Positions 17,026-26,421 of a DNA stretch of 64,000 bases are shown here, piece after piece. How positions within the stretch are numbered: position 1 is the first letter of the stretch; each line of letters opens with the position of its first letter. Location: positions 62,001-126,000 of the forward strand of contig NZ_JBGUBC010000007.1 in NCBI RefSeq assembly GCF_041821145.1, written 5' to 3'. The DNA is from Halopenitus sp041821145. Its GTDB lineage: Archaea; Halobacteriota; Halobacteria; Halobacteriales; Haloferacaceae. The position numbers and the translations under genes are program-made. The notes beneath the pieces are model-generated. The model did no database searches and had not been told where the DNA came from. It saw only the letters and a program-made list of their open reading frames with translations.

Positions 17026-17400
17026 ATGGGAGACGGAGGCGGAGCTATGGACGGTGAAGCTGAGGAACCTGTAGCCCTGAGTGACCTTCGAGCTGAAGCC
17101 GTTGCCCTCATCGACGACCTGTCGGAAGCGGAACTCCGGGCTACCATTGAGTACGCTCGAGACCGATTGCAATTCGTTCATCCCGAAGTGACAGAACAGA
17201 TTGAGGCGAGGGACGGCGAAGAAATTGTTCGGATTGACGACCGTGGCGCATACACAGAGGTAGTAAAACGGCAACCCTGTGCTACTGGGTGTGACGAATG
17301 CCCTCACGAGCCGATTCTTTATCACGTCACTGAAGAAAGTCAACTAGATGGGACAACGGATCTTCACTGGACGTATCTCGGACGTGTTTATGAAGGATAG
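17026..17400 (+). CDS. Hypothetical haloarchaeal protein
   Basis: A 124-residue soluble protein. It has a helical acidic N-terminal half (LRAEAVALIDDLSEAELRAT) and a C-terminal half with three cysteines in C-x3-C-x2-C spacing (CATGCDEC). It ends in a WTYLGRVYE motif. The cysteine cluster suggests a small metal site. A second ATG (MDGEAEEP) seven codons in is an alternative start. It lies 64 bp after secY on the same strand. I do not know its function. Confidence 0.65.
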   Translation: MGDGGGAMDGEAEEPVALSDLRAEAVALIDDLSEAELRATIEYARDRLQFVHPEVTEQIEARDGEEIVRIDDRGAYTEVVKRQPCATGCDECPHEPILYHVTEESQLDGTTDLHWTYLGRVYEG

Positions 17401-17587
17401 ATGACGCCCACCTGCGGAGTTCAGAAAGGCCGAATCGCACCACGACTACTGGATTTGATTCCCCCTATCACGCTTCCCAGCGGTTCTCCTGACAACTCCG
17501 TTGCTACTCTCCTTCTGCAATTCCCATCTACCGTGTGGTCACCGTTGATATTCCAAGACCGTTGGGTGTAGAGGCCCATCAACTATT

Positions 17588-18295
17588 TTAACCGAACAAG
17601 CCACTTTCCTCGTCACTATGATCCTCATAGTGACCGAAAATATCTGTTAGCTCGGGATCTGCACCGTGGGCTGAATAGACCGTCAGTAGATCTCCAGCTT
17701 CGATAGTCGTTTGTCCGCGGGGGGTGATCGGCTGTTCCGTTTCTTCTCGCTCTATTGCGACGATGAGTACCTCATCTGGGAGCAACGCTTCACGAGCTGC
17801 ATCGGTGAGTGTCTTCCCGGCGATTGGAGCATTATCGGTTACCGTGATTTCGAACACCTCTGCCTCGTCACCGATACGCATGAAGTCGATGATAGTCGGG
17901 CGGACAACCGCTCGGTAGAGATGTTCGGCAATAAGTTGCTGTGGATTCTCCATCGTGTTCACCTTGATCTGCCGAAACAAGCCCATATGCTCAGGATTGT
18001 GAACAACTGAGATAACGCTGGGAATGTCGAGTTCCTGTGCGAGGAGACAGACCATGATGTTTGTTGCATCTTGATCTGTCGTCGAGATGATCGCGTCCGC
18101 TCGGTCAGCACCAGCGTCCTCAAGCGTTTCCTTGACCGTCGCATCAGCAGTAATGACTAAACAGTCATGGCCTCTAGCTACCACCTCTGCTTTCTGTTCA
18201 TCACGTTCGATGACGACGACTTCGTTTCCAGAGCGAGTTGCGATATCGATGAGTGGGGTTCCGATGTCGCCCGCTCCTACGATGATGATATACAT
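17588..18295 (-). CDS. trkA: TrkA-family K+ transport regulatory subunit
   Basis: A 235-residue protein with an RCK_N Rossmann domain. GAGDIG is at residues 7-12, with an acidic residue at the end of strand 2 (VVVIERDE), which predicts NAD(H) binding. An RCK_C (TrkA-C) domain follows at about 145-222. It gates Trk/Ktr-type K+ channels on the cytoplasmic face. No TrkH membrane subunit is adjacent, so its partner must be elsewhere. Haloarchaea carry many trkA paralogues. The promoter must be just above 18295. Confidence 0.9.
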   Translation of the reverse strand: MYIIIVGAGDIGTPLIDIATRSGNEVVVIERDEQKAEVVARGHDCLVITADATVKETLEDAGADRADAIISTTDQDATNIMVCLLAQELDIPSVISVVHNPEHMGLFRQIKVNTMENPQQLIAEHLYRAVVRPTIIDFMRIGDEAEVFEITVTDNAPIAGKTLTDAAREALLPDEVLIVAIEREETEQPITPRGQTTIEAGDLLTVYSAHGADPELTDIFGHYEDHSDEESGLFG

Positions 18296-18397
18296 CGGCT
18301 GATCAACTCGTTTTTGAGAGTAGTGGTAACATATTGCGTCACCGATTAGGGGCGGAACATCTGATTTGCCTTGTTTTAGTATCCGACAGAGATCGAC

Positions 18398-18523
18398 TCA
18401 TAGTAATTGACGACCGCAGTTATCACACTCGTCGTGTCCTGTATGGACCTCCGCGTCACAATTCGGACATACGTAGGTCTTCTTTCCAGCTACCAGCCGG
18501 TATAGCGAACGCAGCCTCTCCAT
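18398..18523 (-). CDS. 41-residue zinc-ribbon microprotein
   Basis: This short frame begins at the ATG at 18521-18523 and ends with TGA at 18398-18400. It is basic at the start (MERLRSLYRLVAGKK). Two knuckles, CPNC and CDNC, are 14 residues apart, typical of a haloarchaeal rubredoxin-like zinc ribbon. The cysteine spacing and the sense-like codon use support a real gene. Function unknown. Confidence 0.6.
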   Translation of the reverse strand: MERLRSLYRLVAGKKTYVCPNCDAEVHTGHDECDNCGRQLL

Positions 18524-18921
18524 ATTCCGATTTTCAGTGGGATCATTTATAGCCCTTCTGCTCGCCGTGTTTCGGGTCCGTTTAACGACTTCAGCGACCT
18601 TCTACTGATGCTGTCTGAGCACCTCTGATCGGTCACTCTCACGATCGTCGGACGAGAGGTGACCAATCCCGTTACTCACGAATTAGATAGCCGACAACCA
18701 CTTAGGCCTTGTTTTGAACGAGAAAGTTGGTTGGATCGGTGGTGACGTTCTATAACGGTGTGTTTGGCCACCGCGTGGTGATTACCGAATATTGAGTAGA
18801 ATTCCTGTGCCTTGGCCCAGGATAATGGCAAGTACGTGCAGCGAATTCTCCAAGCTCTTTTCGGCCGAAAAGCTGGTGAGAAGATTTCCGAACGGTACCG
18901 CCGGGAGGGGTCAACAGCTGA
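18524..18921. other. Intergenic region with palindrome and possible remnant
   Basis: This stretch of about 400 bp has no intact gene. It holds one CTAAGTG palindrome at 18693-18712. On the minus strand near 18790-18905 there is a short hydrophobic reading (LENSLHVLAIILGQGTGILL) that ends in a stop. It looks like the N-terminal remnant of a membrane-protein gene. Confidence 0.4.
18693..18712. repeat. CTAAGTGRTTGT palindrome, copy 3
   Basis: GACAACCACTTAGGCCTTGT carries the core on the minus strand (CTAAGTGGTTGTC). The second arm is degenerate (ACAAGG). It lies in the 18.5-18.9 kb gap, not next to an obvious start codon. Confidence 0.6.
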
Positions 18922-21333
18922 TCATCGACGGCGACGGTAGCCGCGGAACCACCGCGTCACGCGAGACGTAATCCCCAGATCGCGCTTGGCCATAATGACC
19001 GTATTTTTCGCCCGGCGACCGACCTCTTCGGGAATCGCCCCGAAAACGAGTTGCTCCAAGAGGCTTTCCCGAGAGGCCCCCATAATCGTGATATCGTGTC
19101 CACCAGAGCGGTCGACGATCTCCTTGACGATGTCGCCGTTTTCAACGAGAGTTGTGTCCGTGTCGACCCCATCAAGTATCGCTGCAGTCTCTTCCAATAC
19201 GGTGTCGCCATTTTCGTCCGTCGTCGTAGAGATGTATAACACCTCGACGCGTGCTTCATTTGGCACAGCAATCGCGTGGGCAATCTCGGCGGCAAACTCG
19301 GCGTGGGGGCCGCCAGCCGTCGGTACAAGGATCGAGTTGACCTCCCCGGTCGGGCCCATCCGCTCAACGAGGACATCACACCGCGCCTGCGTGACAATCT
19401 GGTCGACGTTACTCCCGAGGACGTAGTCCGCCCGACGCCCACGGCCCCGCCATCCCATCAGGACGATATCGATGTTATCCTGCTCGATGGTGTTCAGAAT
19501 CGCTCTGGAGACATCGTGACCGATGCGAATCTTGCCACTGACAGGGATGTCAGGACGTTCTTCCGCTGCGAACTCGAGTGCCGAATCGATTACCTCACGC
19601 TCCTCCGAGACGAACTGCCGCCCCTCCGACAGCGGGGTTTGCTGGGGCACCGTCACGACGCTCACCACTTCGATATCGGCATCACGTTCCTCGGCAAGAT
19701 CGAATGCCGTCCGCATCAGTTGCTCGACGCTCTCAGGGTTCGCAATCGGCACGAGGAGCCGTTGGTCCCGGGAAGACCGCTCAGACGCCGGTGCCTGTTC
19801 AGCAACGACTGTGGGGGCTTCCTCTTCGAGCTTTTCCTCCTCTTTCCGCTCGGAGTAGCCGTAGTAGACGGCGATTCCAAGACCCATCCACAGCACGGTC
19901 GTAATGAGTGCAATGAACCCGTGGGAATCTGGTCCGAGACCGATCTCCATTCCTAATGCTGAGAGGAGAAACGGCGTCAGCAGGAACTGGAGGACGATCC
20001 CGATTAACGGCGGCCACGGCATATAGGGGACTTCGAAGGTGCGCGGTAGGTCTGGATGGGTTTTTCGCATCTTGATGACTGTCCAGTTGACCTGGACGAA
20101 CAGCAGAATGAACATGATGTCTGCGGAGGCGGCGACGGATTCGATCGGTAACGTCACTGCCATCAATATGATGAGCACGGCAGACAAGAGGATCGCCCAG
20201 TGGGGCGTCCGTTTCTCGGGATGAATCCGGTCGAAGATCCCGGGCAGCGCCCGATCACGACCCATTGCGAACGACACCCGCGACGAAGAGTACACGGTCG
20301 CGTTCAGGGCGCTCATCGTGGCTGTGAGGCCGGCGATCAGCAACAGCGGCACCCCGTATGGAACGAACTGCCCCGCCGCTTCGATGATGCCAAGCTCGCC
20401 GAGATTCCCGAGCAGCTGCCAAGTAGGTGCGTCCGCGGCTAGTCCTGCGCGCTGCGCAAGCTCGGGAACGACGCTAATACCGCCGATCGCAGCAAAGGCG
20501 ACGAGAATGTAGATCGGAACGACGATTGCTAACGAATAGAAGACGGCTTTCGGGATGTTCTCACCGGGGTTGACAACTTCCTCACCGGACTGGACGATGA
20601 TCTCGTAGCCTTCAAACGCGATATACGTGAATCCCATCGCGCCGATAATCCCGATGACGCCGTTCGGGGCGAAGCTCGGGTGACCCAGGAATTTCGTCGG
20701 CCAATCCGGGGTATTGAGCGTCGCGAGGATTCCGAACGCGACGAAGACACCGAGAATCGCCACTTTGATTCCAGTCACGATCACCCCCGCTTTCCCCGTC
20801 TCTTCGGCACCACGATAGTTGATATACGCGAACAGGCTTACCATCAGCACTGCAAGTACCTTGTCGAGGAGGAGACGGTCGATGAATCCCAGAAGCACGA
20901 ATCCCTCGGAAAGCACGCCCGAGTAAACGATGAACTCAGTCAAGAAAACGCCGAACGTGACGGCATAGAGCGAGCAGGCGACGGCGTGGGCGAACCAGCT
21001 CATCCAACCGGCGTAGAAGCCGTTCGGGTCGACGAGTGCCTCTTTCACCCACAGATACCCTCCCCCCGCCTCGGGGAAGGCAGCACCCAACTCTGCGTAC
21101 GAGACGGCCGTGAACAGTGCAACAAACCCGTTCAGGAAGAAGGCTAGCGTCAGAGCCGGTCCGGCGAGTCCGGCTGCAAATCCGGTCAAGGCGAACACGC
21201 CGGCACCGATCATGGCCCCAACACCGATAAACGTGATATCGAAGAGACTCATGTCCCGCGACAGTTCCGTTTCGACGTCGCTACTCGCGTCCGTCGAGAC
21301 GGACGTCTCTGACACCCCAGAGTCACCAGTCAT
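18922..21333 (-). CDS. APC amino acid permease fused to Usp domains
   Basis: An 803-residue protein. Residues about 30-480 form a 12-helix APC transporter (DITFIGVGAMIGAGVFALTG; EAGGGYLWVKEAL; YIAFEGYEIIVQSGEEV). Residues about 500-790 hold two tandem Usp domains with nucleotide-type ends (GWRGRGRRADYVLGSNVD; GASRESLLEQLVFG). Such fusions occur in haloarchaea and are thought to let cytoplasmic Usp domains control transport. I start at the ATG at 21331-21333, because a TATA-like AGTTTAGTTA lies 25-34 nt upstream. A second ATG at 21354 would place the start almost inside it. It is divergent from the HPP-Usp gene. Confidence 0.9.
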   Translation of the reverse strand: MTGDSGVSETSVSTDASSDVETELSRDMSLFDITFIGVGAMIGAGVFALTGFAAGLAGPALTLAFFLNGFVALFTAVSYAELGAAFPEAGGGYLWVKEALVDPNGFYAGWMSWFAHAVACSLYAVTFGVFLTEFIVYSGVLSEGFVLLGFIDRLLLDKVLAVLMVSLFAYINYRGAEETGKAGVIVTGIKVAILGVFVAFGILATLNTPDWPTKFLGHPSFAPNGVIGIIGAMGFTYIAFEGYEIIVQSGEEVVNPGENIPKAVFYSLAIVVPIYILVAFAAIGGISVVPELAQRAGLAADAPTWQLLGNLGELGIIEAAGQFVPYGVPLLLIAGLTATMSALNATVYSSSRVSFAMGRDRALPGIFDRIHPEKRTPHWAILLSAVLIILMAVTLPIESVAASADIMFILLFVQVNWTVIKMRKTHPDLPRTFEVPYMPWPPLIGIVLQFLLTPFLLSALGMEIGLGPDSHGFIALITTVLWMGLGIAVYYGYSERKEEEKLEEEAPTVVAEQAPASERSSRDQRLLVPIANPESVEQLMRTAFDLAEERDADIEVVSVVTVPQQTPLSEGRQFVSEEREVIDSALEFAAEERPDIPVSGKIRIGHDVSRAILNTIEQDNIDIVLMGWRGRGRRADYVLGSNVDQIVTQARCDVLVERMGPTGEVNSILVPTAGGPHAEFAAEIAHAIAVPNEARVEVLYISTTTDENGDTVLEETAAILDGVDTDTTLVENGDIVKEIVDRSGGHDITIMGASRESLLEQLVFGAIPEEVGRRAKNTVIMAKRDLGITSRVTRWFRGYRRRR

Positions 21334-21446
21334 CCTGTAGGGATTCTCCAACATCCGTAACTAAACTTTCGTTCTATAGTCGACCCCCCGTACTGATATT
21401 GATACGGAGGCGACACACACTTCATTGCCCGCAAGGACGTTTAGAT

Positions 21447-22910
21447 ATGCTCGAGTCACTGTATTATCGCTATCACTCGGTTCGGCGGCGCATCCGTCGG
21501 ATCGAACGACAGGAAGTCCGAGAGTTTCGTCGATGGCTCGAAGATACCGAAAACCTCCTACAGCTGTCGGCACTTGTCTTCGTCCCGCTTCTCATCGGCA
21601 TCGTGACGTGGGTCTCAAACGTCTCGCCGGCGGTCTCCTTTCTGGTGTACCCGCCTCTCGCTTCGGGCGCGTATACGCTCTTTGCTGACCCTGAGGGCCG
21701 CTACTCGTCGCCACGTAAGTTCGTTGGCGGGATGACTGCCGGCGCACTCAGCGGCTGGCTCGCCCTCGAGGTGAGCGCACGATTCTGGTATCCAACTACG
21801 CCCGAACAGTTCCAAGTCCACGCGGGGGCAGCCGCGCTGGGGATCTTTCTCACTGGGGTCGTAACGTGGGGACTGTCGTTGGAAGAGCCAACGGCATTCT
21901 CGACAGCGCTCCTCGTACTCGTCACCGGTGCCGAGCGGCTGACCTACGCCGTCGGAATCGTGGTGTCGAGTCTGCTCATCGCCAGCGTCTTCCTGCTCTG
22001 GCGACGTTATGTCTATCACGAACGAGCGCGCTATCTGTTCCGTTCGACCCAGAGAGACGACCAGATCCTTGTCCCCGTTCGAGGTGATACCGCTGAATCG
22101 GTCGCTCTGTTCGCTGCACGCCTGGCAGCGGCTCACGACGCTGGAAAAATCGTCCTTATGAAAACGGTGAGTTCGGAGACGGTTGAGCAAACGGAAGCGG
22201 CACTGGAGGCTGCCGATGAGATGGTGGTCTCTGAAGACAGCGAAGTGTCGTCGGAGCCTATCACGGAGGTAGTTGAGGAACGTCTCGCCGAAGAGCAACT
22301 CCACGCCCTTAAGCAACTTCAGGATCGAGTCACCTCCCTTGTCGACGTCCCCTGTGAGTTCGTTGTCGCCGTCGAGGATGGGGCTGCCGGGGAGACAGCA
22401 CTCACGACCGCAGAAACCGAGAATTGTGATTTGATCGTCTGTGGATACGAAACCGAGGAGGGAGGCCCCAGCCCGTTCGTGCGGACGGTTTTGAGCGGCA
22501 ATACGGATGCTGTTGTCTTTCGGTCGTCGAACGGCCGCACAGAATGGGAACGCATCCTGGTGATGGTCCGCACGTCGGGCGAACTCGCCAACGCGATGCT
22601 TGACTTTGCCCACCGACTCATCCCCAGCGACGGAACAGTAAGTGCGTGTACCTGTGTCTCACAGCAACGTGACCGACGGATGGCCGAGATACTGCTGGAG
22701 AACCTCATCGAGTCGTTCCCCAATCCCATCGAGACGCGGGTTGCCACCGGCCCAGTCGAAGAGTTTCTCGAACGAAATGCGTCTCTTTACGATCTGACTG
22801 TTATCGGGGCAAGCACCGATCGTGGACCTGTCTCACGGTTCGTTTCAACACCAACGTTCGAACGAATTCAAGCGGTTGATTGCGATCTAGCAATAGTGCA
22901 TCGGGGGTGA
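21447..22910 (+). CDS. HPP-type membrane domain fused to Usp domains
   Basis: A 487-residue protein. It has an amphipathic arginine-rich N-terminus and an HPP-family membrane domain with four or five helices (about residues 36-185; VYPPLASGAYTLFADP). Two Usp domains follow (about 200-345, beginning ILVPVRGD, and 370-485). HPP proteins are implicated in nitrite or other anion transport. The Usp part is cytoplasmic and probably regulatory. I start at MLESLYYRYH, a homologous-looking start, not at upstream in-frame codons. It shares a short divergent promoter region of about 110 bp with the APC-Usp gene, so co-regulation is plausible. Confidence 0.82.
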   Translation: MLESLYYRYHSVRRRIRRIERQEVREFRRWLEDTENLLQLSALVFVPLLIGIVTWVSNVSPAVSFLVYPPLASGAYTLFADPEGRYSSPRKFVGGMTAGALSGWLALEVSARFWYPTTPEQFQVHAGAAALGIFLTGVVTWGLSLEEPTAFSTALLVLVTGAERLTYAVGIVVSSLLIASVFLLWRRYVYHERARYLFRSTQRDDQILVPVRGDTAESVALFAARLAAAHDAGKIVLMKTVSSETVEQTEAALEAADEMVVSEDSEVSSEPITEVVEERLAEEQLHALKQLQDRVTSLVDVPCEFVVAVEDGAAGETALTTAETENCDLIVCGYETEEGGPSPFVRTVLSGNTDAVVFRSSNGRTEWERILVMVRTSGELANAMLDFAHRLIPSDGTVSACTCVSQQRDRRMAEILLENLIESFPNPIETRVATGPVEEFLERNASLYDLTVIGASTDRGPVSRFVSTPTFERIQAVDCDLAIVHRG

Positions 22911-23018
22911 ATGGGGTCGGAAGATGCTAGCAACAGATACGAACCAGCATGTATTAGTGACTTTGTTGAAATCCATTCATCGGACATTACAGAGCAAGTA
23001 CCATGGGTCAGCAAACCA

Positions 23019-23026
23019 TTATATGG
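23019..23026 (+). promoter_or_regulatory. TATA box of sod
   Basis: TTATATGG lies 25-32 nt upstream of the sod ATG, consistent with a leaderless transcript. Confidence 0.55.
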
Positions 23027-23050
23027 ATGGCCTAGCAAATTCGAGCTGCA

Positions 23051-23662
23051 ATGTCCGAGTATTCCACCCCCGAACTACCGCCGCTCCCGTACGACTACGA
23101 CGCACTCGAGCCGCATATCTCCGAGCAAGTGCTGACGTGGCACCACGACACCCACCACCAGGGGTACCTGAACGGCCTCGAAAGCGCCGAGGAGACGCTC
23201 GCCGAGAACCGTGAGAGCGGCGACTTCAGTTCCTCTGGCGGTGCGATGCGTAGTGTCACTCACAACGGTTGTGGGCACTACCTTCACACGCTGTTCTGGG
23301 AGAACATGTCGCCGAACGGCGGCGGCGAACCTGAGGGCGACCTTCGCGAGCGCATCGAGACCGACTTCGGCTCCTACGAGGGCTGGAAAGGCGAGTTTGA
23401 GGCCGCCGCATCCGCTGCGGGCGGCTGGGCGCTGCTCGTGTACGACCCCGTCGCCAAGCAGCTGCGCAACCTCGTCGTCGACAAGCACGACCAGGGCGCG
23501 CTCTGGGGCGCCCACCCCGTCCTTGCGCTCGATGTCTGGGAGCACTCCTACTACTACGACTACGGTCCCGACCGCGGGAGCTTCGTCGACGCCTTCTTCG
23601 AGGTCGTCGACTGGGACCACGCCGCCGAGCAATACCAGAAGTCCCTCGACCACTTCGAGTAA
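23051..23662 (+). CDS. sod: Mn/Fe superoxide dismutase
   Basis: A 203-residue SOD of the Mn/Fe family. The metal ligands are H31 (WHHDTHH), H79 (GHYLHTLFW), D161 and H165 (DVWEHSYYYDYG). It converts superoxide to oxygen and H2O2 in the cytoplasm. The length and composition fit haloarchaeal Mn-SOD. The GC-rich third-position codon use is visibly stronger than in the flanking genes, as in highly expressed genes. A TATA box 25 nt upstream predicts a leaderless mRNA. Confidence 0.95.
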   Translation: MSEYSTPELPPLPYDYDALEPHISEQVLTWHHDTHHQGYLNGLESAEETLAENRESGDFSSSGGAMRSVTHNGCGHYLHTLFWENMSPNGGGEPEGDLRERIETDFGSYEGWKGEFEAAASAAGGWALLVYDPVAKQLRNLVVDKHDQGALWGAHPVLALDVWEHSYYYDYGPDRGSFVDAFFEVVDWDHAAEQYQKSLDHFE

Positions 23663-23771
23663 ACAGCGCTGTTCATTGCTCTCTCATCGAACAGTGTGGA
23701 CGACAAGTTCGATGGCGAATCGCATTCTCTCGTCAAGCGTCTATTTGTAGCCACACCTGCAACGTGTAACG

Positions 23772-23930
23772 ATGGCTAAACCCCTGGGTCTGCCACACGT
23801 CTGTCCTGACTGCGGGGCTATCGACGCCTATGAGAAACGGTTCACTATCGGCGGGGGCTGGCGGTTCGTCTATCGCTGTTCGAACTGTGGTCGGCGTCAC
23901 GTGCCCACAGGGATGGATCAAGAGCGGTGA
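23772..23930 (+). CDS. 52-residue zinc-ribbon microprotein
   Basis: The short frame runs from the ATG at 23772 to TGA at 23928-23930. It has CPDCG near residue 11 and CSNCGRRH near 36 with a Gly/aromatic-rich hairpin between them, a standard zinc ribbon. It lies downstream of sod on the same strand, about 110 bp away. Function unknown. Confidence 0.65.
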   Translation: MAKPLGLPHVCPDCGAIDAYEKRFTIGGGWRFVYRCSNCGRRHVPTGMDQER

Positions 23931-24005
23931 GTGCGTTCCCGTTTCGTCTGTCCCTTACGACTATATGAGCTCATAGAGAGGGGCGGCGTCGAACCGTTCA
24001 TTGAT

Positions 24006-24302
24006 TCAGAACCCCCAAACCGAGTGTTCAACTTCTTCTAGGGGATGACGTATCCGCCGATTACTCGACAAATACGAACGTGCTCCAGTGTTGAGGAACA
24101 AAACTCCGGTCAGAATGAACCCCCTGCCTACAACCTCCGTTTTGACCGAGGTGAACAATCCTATAATCGCTGTCCCGAACAGGAACGACGCGAATCCGGT
24201 TCTGGTGTGTGCGAGGATGGTTCGTTCTTGGGCTAGCCGCGCCCGTTCCTCCACGAGTTCGGTCGCTTTCTGGGTCGCTTCATCCTGTTGGTGTGGACGC
24301 AC
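24006..24302 (-). CDS. DUF202 family membrane protein
   Basis: A 98-residue protein with the DUF202 pattern. A charged N-terminal helix contains LAQERTILAHTRTGFASF (family motif LA-x-ERT-x-LA-x-xRT). Two hydrophobic helices follow (about residues 37-55 and 62-75). DUF202 proteins are small cytoplasmic-membrane proteins of unknown role. It is convergent with nothing close and divergent from the 24463 permease. Confidence 0.8.
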   Translation of the reverse strand: MRPHQQDEATQKATELVEERARLAQERTILAHTRTGFASFLFGTAIIGLFTSVKTEVVGRGFILTGVLFLNTGARSYLSSNRRIRHPLEEVEHSVWGF

Positions 24303-24462
24303 GGATACTTGGTCGGTCTGTGGGCAGTTAGCAGTTCATCTCGACGATATCGTTGGCGTTCATGCGAGTCGTAACACGCACGAGACCCTGCTCTGTCGGT
24401 CTAAAGTTATCATCCCGAACCGTCATCCTCAAAACTAATCAGCGCGACGGACAACACGGTGT

Positions 24463-25773
24463 ATGTCTGAAAAGATCGGGTTGACCGAGTCGGTCTCGCT
24501 GGCGGTCGGTGGGATGGTCGGTGGCGGCATCTTCGCTGTCCTCGGGGTGGTAGCAGCCACGGCGGGAACGCTCGCGTGGCTCGCGTTCGTCGCCTCGGGC
24601 GCCATCGCCGTCTGTGCGGGGTACTCGTTTATCCGCTTGAATAGCCTCATTGACGTTCAGGCGGGACCGATCACGTACGTCGCGCGATGCACGGGAAACA
24701 CGACACTCGCAGGGATGACCGGCTGGACGTTCATTATCGGCTACGTCGGGACGATGTCGCTATACGCCTACGCCTTCGGTGGCTACTTCGTCGAACTCAT
24801 CGGCGTCCAGTCCGTCCCCGGTTTGGGGCTGCCGCTTCGGCCCGCCGTGACGCTCGCGGCTGTCGCGGTGTTCGTCGGCCTGAACGTCCTCGGGGCACGA
24901 GCCTCGGGCCAGACCGAGGATATCCTCGTCGGGTTGAAAGTGGTCATTCTGCTGGTGTTCGGCGTCGGTGGCCTGTACTACGGCTATACCACCGGGAAGC
25001 TGACGACGGGGACGTCGAACCTCGGCATCGGGCCGCTCATCGCAGGCGCAATCGCGTTCGTCGCGTTCGAAGGCTGGGAGTTGCTCGCGTTTGACCAGGA
25101 CAGCATCCGCGACCCTGAGGAGACAGTTCGAAAAGCGATCTACATCTCCATCGGCTTCGCCACGTTCCTCTACGTCATCGTCGCCGTCGTGACGACGAAC
25201 CTCGTGAGCGCGTCGGTCATCCAGCAGCACGCCGAGACTTCGCTGGCCATCGCGGCTCGGCCGTTTCTCGGCTCGGCCGGCTTCCTGCTCATCTCGGTGG
25301 CGGCGCTGTTCTCGACGGGGAGTGCACTCAATGCGACGCTGTTTTCGGCGGCCCGGCTCTCGAAGAAGCTCGTCTCGAACGACTTCCTCCCATGCGAGCT
25401 GACGAGTGAAGGTGATGAACCAATTCGCCCGTTACTTGTGCTGGGGGGATTGACAGCGGGACTCAGCGTCCTAGGGAGCCTGAATGCGATTAGTTCGTTC
25501 GCCTCGCTTGCGTTCATCACGCTGTTCGGGGCGATGAGCTACCTCGCCTTCCGTCAGCGTGGGGACGCCCTCGCCACGATCGCCGTCCCAGCGGTGGGTA
25601 CGCTCGGCGCGGTGGCGACGGTTGTGGCACTCACCTACCACCTCGCGACGACCGAACCTCACGTGTTCGGGACGGTAGTTGTACTTGTACTTGCTGTCAT
25701 CGGAGTCGAATTGCTCTACTTCGAACGAGACCCCATCCTCGCGGAGATACAAGAACTCGAAGAGGCCGTGTGA
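24463..25773 (+). CDS. APC superfamily permease (paralogue of 5656)
   Basis: A 436-residue, 12-helix APC transporter starting MSEKIGLTESVSLAVGGMVGGG. It is very similar to the permease at 5656 over the first eight helices. It lacks that copy's hydrophilic insertion; in place of the insertion there is only a short loop (SKKLVSNDFLPCEL). Substrate unknown. The two copies, about 19 kb apart, suggest duplication within the replicon or independent acquisition. GC at third positions is higher here than in the 5656 copy. Confidence 0.88.
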   Translation: MSEKIGLTESVSLAVGGMVGGGIFAVLGVVAATAGTLAWLAFVASGAIAVCAGYSFIRLNSLIDVQAGPITYVARCTGNTTLAGMTGWTFIIGYVGTMSLYAYAFGGYFVELIGVQSVPGLGLPLRPAVTLAAVAVFVGLNVLGARASGQTEDILVGLKVVILLVFGVGGLYYGYTTGKLTTGTSNLGIGPLIAGAIAFVAFEGWELLAFDQDSIRDPEETVRKAIYISIGFATFLYVIVAVVTTNLVSASVIQQHAETSLAIAARPFLGSAGFLLISVAALFSTGSALNATLFSAARLSKKLVSNDFLPCELTSEGDEPIRPLLVLGGLTAGLSVLGSLNAISSFASLAFITLFGAMSYLAFRQRGDALATIAVPAVGTLGAVATVVALTYHLATTEPHVFGTVVVLVLAVIGVELLYFERDPILAEIQELEEAV

Positions 25774-26086
25774 ACCCCTGCCCGGTGAGCGTTTACTGTG
25801 ACAACCGCTAAGTGGTTGTCGCAACTCAGATCTGTCTGTTCACCCCGATTGATTTCGACCTTCCCTCACGAGAAGGCGGCAATTCACCAGTTCGCTCTTC
25901 TGGTACTTACGATCGGATATTGTGAGCCGTTTTCATCAAAAGAACTCGCCGCTGTCGTTACTACAATTCTAGTCTCGATGACCGGCCGTTTCTCGTGTGA
26001 ATCCCCAATTCTGGCGAAAAACGCTCCCACAATCACAAAGGTAATAGTTCTATGAACGAAATGGCATATATAGAGGTCCAGATAGA
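25774..26086. other. Intergenic region with palindrome and decayed element
   Basis: After the permease stop comes a CTAAGTG palindrome (25800-25820). About 240 bp with no convincing gene follows. Parts of it resemble 43310-43510: both have a palindrome, then ATCAAAA...CCGCTG, then AAAGGTAAT(A/G)(A/G)TTCT(A/G)TGA. On the minus strand both read as a hydrophobic segment beginning with HR(T/I)ITF. I take this as the decayed 3' part of a membrane-protein gene. A TATATA for the next gene is at 26067-26072. Confidence 0.45.
25800..25820. repeat. CTAAGTGRTTGT palindrome, copy 4
   Basis: The perfect 7-bp arms GACAACC and GGTTGTC flank GCTAAGT. This is the best-conserved symmetrical copy, 27 bp after the APC permease stop. 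Confidence 0.7.
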
Positions 26087-26350
26087 ATGGTGTCCTCGGG
26101 TTCAACAGACGATTCATCTGAATCAGTTAGTGAGGCGATTATCGAAACGGTCGCGGAGGCGGAAGGACTTGATCCACTACAGTTAGACCCTCCACTCGGC
26201 ACAGAACTCGATCCAGACGCATTGGACCAACTGTTTCGATCGAACGCTACCGGTCCCACCACCTCAGTAGAGCACGTGACGCTCACCTATCATGGATACG
26301 AAGTGACCGCATTTTCCGATGGCCGAATAATCACTCAAGAACTAGGCTGA
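26087..26350 (+). CDS. HalOD1 output-domain protein
   Basis: An 87-residue stand-alone HalOD1 domain: IIETVAEAEGLDPLQLDPPLG, D-PDALDQLF, and the C-terminal strand pair LTYHGYEVTAFSDGRI. HalOD1 is a haloarchaeal domain of unknown mechanism, often found alone or after receiver domains. A second one is at 55901. The gene is monocistronic with a TATATA 15-20 nt upstream. Confidence 0.82.
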   Translation: MVSSGSTDDSSESVSEAIIETVAEAEGLDPLQLDPPLGTELDPDALDQLFRSNATGPTTSVEHVTLTYHGYEVTAFSDGRIITQELG

Positions 26351-26421
26351 TACCCTCGGATTTGTTGGCATAGAACGCTATCGAGCGGTAACAACGTCTG
26401 GAACCCCGATCGTCTCACCTC

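Noticed and set aside
21615..22613. 332-residue minus-strand frame
   Set aside because: It lies antisense to the HPP-Usp gene. Its Arg/Asp-rich composition is typical of reverse-strand shadows in GC-rich DNA.
23075..23653. Minus-strand frame across sod
   Set aside because: It is a shadow of the strongly GC3-biased sod gene, and Val/Gly-rich.
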